Source of the DNA: Chryseobacterium gambrini
Lineage (GTDB): Bacteria; Bacteroidota; Bacteroidia; Flavobacteriales; Weeksellaceae
Direction: 5' to 3'
Assembly (NCBI RefSeq): GCF_900156825.1
Contig: NZ_FTOV01000001.1
Span: forward strand, 703,219-767,218
DNA length: 64,000 nt
The notes beneath the pieces are model-generated. The model searched no databases and was not told the DNA's origin. It worked only from the letters and a program-made list of their open reading frames with translations. Positions 62,825-64,000 of this stretch are shown here, piece after piece; within the stretch, counting starts at the first letter, position 1, and each line of letters opens with the position of its first letter. A program made the position numbers and the translations under genes.

Positions 62825-63378
62825 TTTGTTTGTCTTTTTAATTCTTCTACAGCAATGATATTTGCACAGTCATTTATCTTCACAGGATACGCTTTGCTGA
62901 ATTTCAGATCTTTAAAATCAAGATTCTGAAACCGACAGTCAGAAAAAATTAAACCATCCACTTCTACCAACTGAAAATTTGAGCCAGAAATTATACAATT
63001 TCCAAAATAACTCCAGCCTAATTTTAAATTCTTAAAAAGACAAAACTCCACGGAAGTATCATAAAACTCTGCTTTTGTTGTTTCACTTTCTAAAAAAATA
63101 CAGTTTTGGAATCTGCACTGGTGAAATTCACACTTTCTGAGATACGAATTTTCAAAATTGACCGAAGAAAAAACACAGTTATAGAAAGAACTTCCGCCCA
63201 GATTTACATTTCGGAAAACTCCGTTTATAAATTTTGTATTACAAAACACAGCTGAATTTAAATTTTCATCAAATAATTCCATATTGCTCAACTCTTCATT
63301 TTCAACGTTCAGCTGCTCTCCTCCTTTATCATGTATCCAATTTTTATGAAGCTGTATTTTAATTTTTATATTTTCCAA
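62809..63378 (-). CDS. Pentapeptide-repeat-type protein (189 aa)
   Basis: A run of about 20 five-residue steps with central Phe or Leu (for example AVFCN TKFIN GVFRN VNLGG SSFYN), which folds as a right-handed beta-helix. The start codon appears to be TTG, since an in-frame stop lies just upstream and the next ATG is 32 codons later. Such proteins occur as scaffolds, gyrase protectors or immunity proteins; the role here is unknown. Confidence 0.8.
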   Translation of the reverse strand: MENIKIKIQLHKNWIHDKGGEQLNVENEELSNMELFDENLNSAVFCNTKFINGVFRNVNLGGSSFYNCVFSSVNFENSYLRKCEFHQCRFQNCIFLESETTKAEFYDTSVEFCLFKNLKLGWSYFGNCIISGSNFQLVEVDGLIFSDCRFQNLDFKDLKFSKAYPVKINDCANIIAVEELKRQTKCTSA

Positions 63379-63491
63379 ATCTTAAAATTGAAATTTTATT
63401 CTTTTTGAAAACTTAAGATATTCTAATTATCGCGTTTTCTTGTATGATTTTTTAAAATATCTTTTTTATCGTTTTATCATTTGTAAACAAA

Positions 63492-64000
63492 TCATTCCGA
63501 AATCATCACATTACTTCCTTTCGTATGCGCATTCATCTGCGGTGCGTAATAATTCTGGATCGTGGTAATTCCGTTCGAGAATCTTCCGGATGCATTGGCA
63601 ACGTAATCGTACTCAAAAACATATTTTCCTTTCGGCATATATTCGATGTAGAAGTTGGTAGAAGCATCTTTGGTCGACTGATAATATCCTAAATTATTCT
63701 TCCACTGATACCCCGAAAGTACATCCAAAGGTTCAAATCCTGCTGCTCTCATGTCTTTGATGTGGATGAATTCCATCGGACGATCGGTATTTAAGATCAT
63801 TCGTACCGTCACTTTATCGCCTACTTTCAATGGAGTTTCCGGAGTGATTTTCTGTAATTCTTCCCCGTTCACGGTTTTTATTTTTCTGTACAGTTCTTTG
63901 GTGACGGACAGATAATTCTCGGAAGATTTTATCTTATCCAGATCTTCGTAATACTGCCAGAACAAACCTCCCTGAACAATTCCTGCTCCCGGTTTTGTTA
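63492..64000 (-). CDS. Alpha-2-macroglobulin-type protein, C-terminal part (cut by the window)
   Basis: The frame is open to the right edge, so the gene begins outside the window. The visible ~170 residues match the C-terminal end of large Bacteroidetes alpha-2-macroglobulin proteins: PLKVGDKVTVRMILNTDRPMEFIHIKDMRAAGFEP, then EYMPKGKYVFEYDYVANASGRFSNGITTIQNYYAPQMNAH. These are periplasmic protease traps of the envelope. Its stop at 63492 is followed by a 110-bp gap. Confidence 0.88.
   Translation of the reverse strand, partial: TKPGAGIVQGGLFWQYYEDLDKIKSSENYLSVTKELYRKIKTVNGEELQKITPETPLKVGDKVTVRMILNTDRPMEFIHIKDMRAAGFEPLDVLSGYQWKNNLGYYQSTKDASTNFYIEYMPKGKYVFEYDYVANASGRFSNGITTIQNYYAPQMNAHTKGSNVMISE

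Overview
The window looks like chromosomal DNA of a flavobacterium, most likely Chryseobacterium or a close relative. Reasons: low-GC coding, almost no Shine-Dalgarno sites, SusC/SusD transport genes, DUF6520 and MauE-type proteins, -7 boxes of the TAnnTTTG type, and a bacterial alpha-2-macroglobulin gene. The genus call is an inference from protein character, not from a marker gene.

Positions 1 to about 33,325 read as an accessory island, and the block from about 33,360 to the end reads as ordinary chromosome. The proposed right border is a 16-base match to the 3' end of a tRNA-Ser gene (33309-33324), followed at once by a bidirectional terminator. Base composition changes sharply inside the island, so it is a patchwork.

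Island, left to right. (1) 31-9721: a very AT-rich TIR region. A large LRR-Roc-COR-TIR protein is followed by a tightly packed eight-gene operon with six stand-alone TIR or ThsB-like proteins, one stand-alone SLOG protein and one multi-pass membrane protein. This resembles Thoeris anti-phage signalling without its SIR2-SLOG effector ThsA, and it is the best candidate here for an undescribed system. A convergent XRE-type regulator closes the block. (2) 10350-20409: a GC-richer nutrient or redox locus with a structured leader, an unknown protein, a TlpA-like thioredoxin, SusC, a frameshifted SusD, DUF6520, MauE and a TPR-AraC regulator. (3) 20600-23024: small unknown genes, an AraC regulator, and a deletion scar that fuses two truncated genes tail to tail. 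(4) 23138-24685: a 192-bp tandem repeat and two small DNA-binding proteins typical of mobile elements. (5) 24887-32809: a five-gene restriction-type defence cassette: C5 DNA methyltransferase, a double GHKL/histidine-kinase-like ATPase, a receiver-domain protein, an OLD-like ATPase/TOPRIM protein and a Vsr-type endonuclease. Start and stop codons overlap or nearly touch.

Chromosomal part. 33362-37052 holds an SDR oxidoreductase, a FucP-type sugar transporter and small proteins. 37465-57156 is a signalling plus exopolysaccharide locus: a sigma-54 activator, a FIST sensor, a hybrid histidine kinase and a small response regulator, then Wza, Wzz, Wzx, Wzy, four glycosyltransferases, an acetyltransferase, an unusual three-domain protein and a MraY/WecA-type initiating transferase. 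A palindrome TTCCA-N5-TGGAA stands before three of its transcription units and may be a shared operator. 57424-63378 carries a 17-residue-repeat protein, AlkB, and a run of SUKH, HEAT-like, pentapeptide and unknown proteins that resemble immunity genes. The window ends inside an alpha-2-macroglobulin gene.
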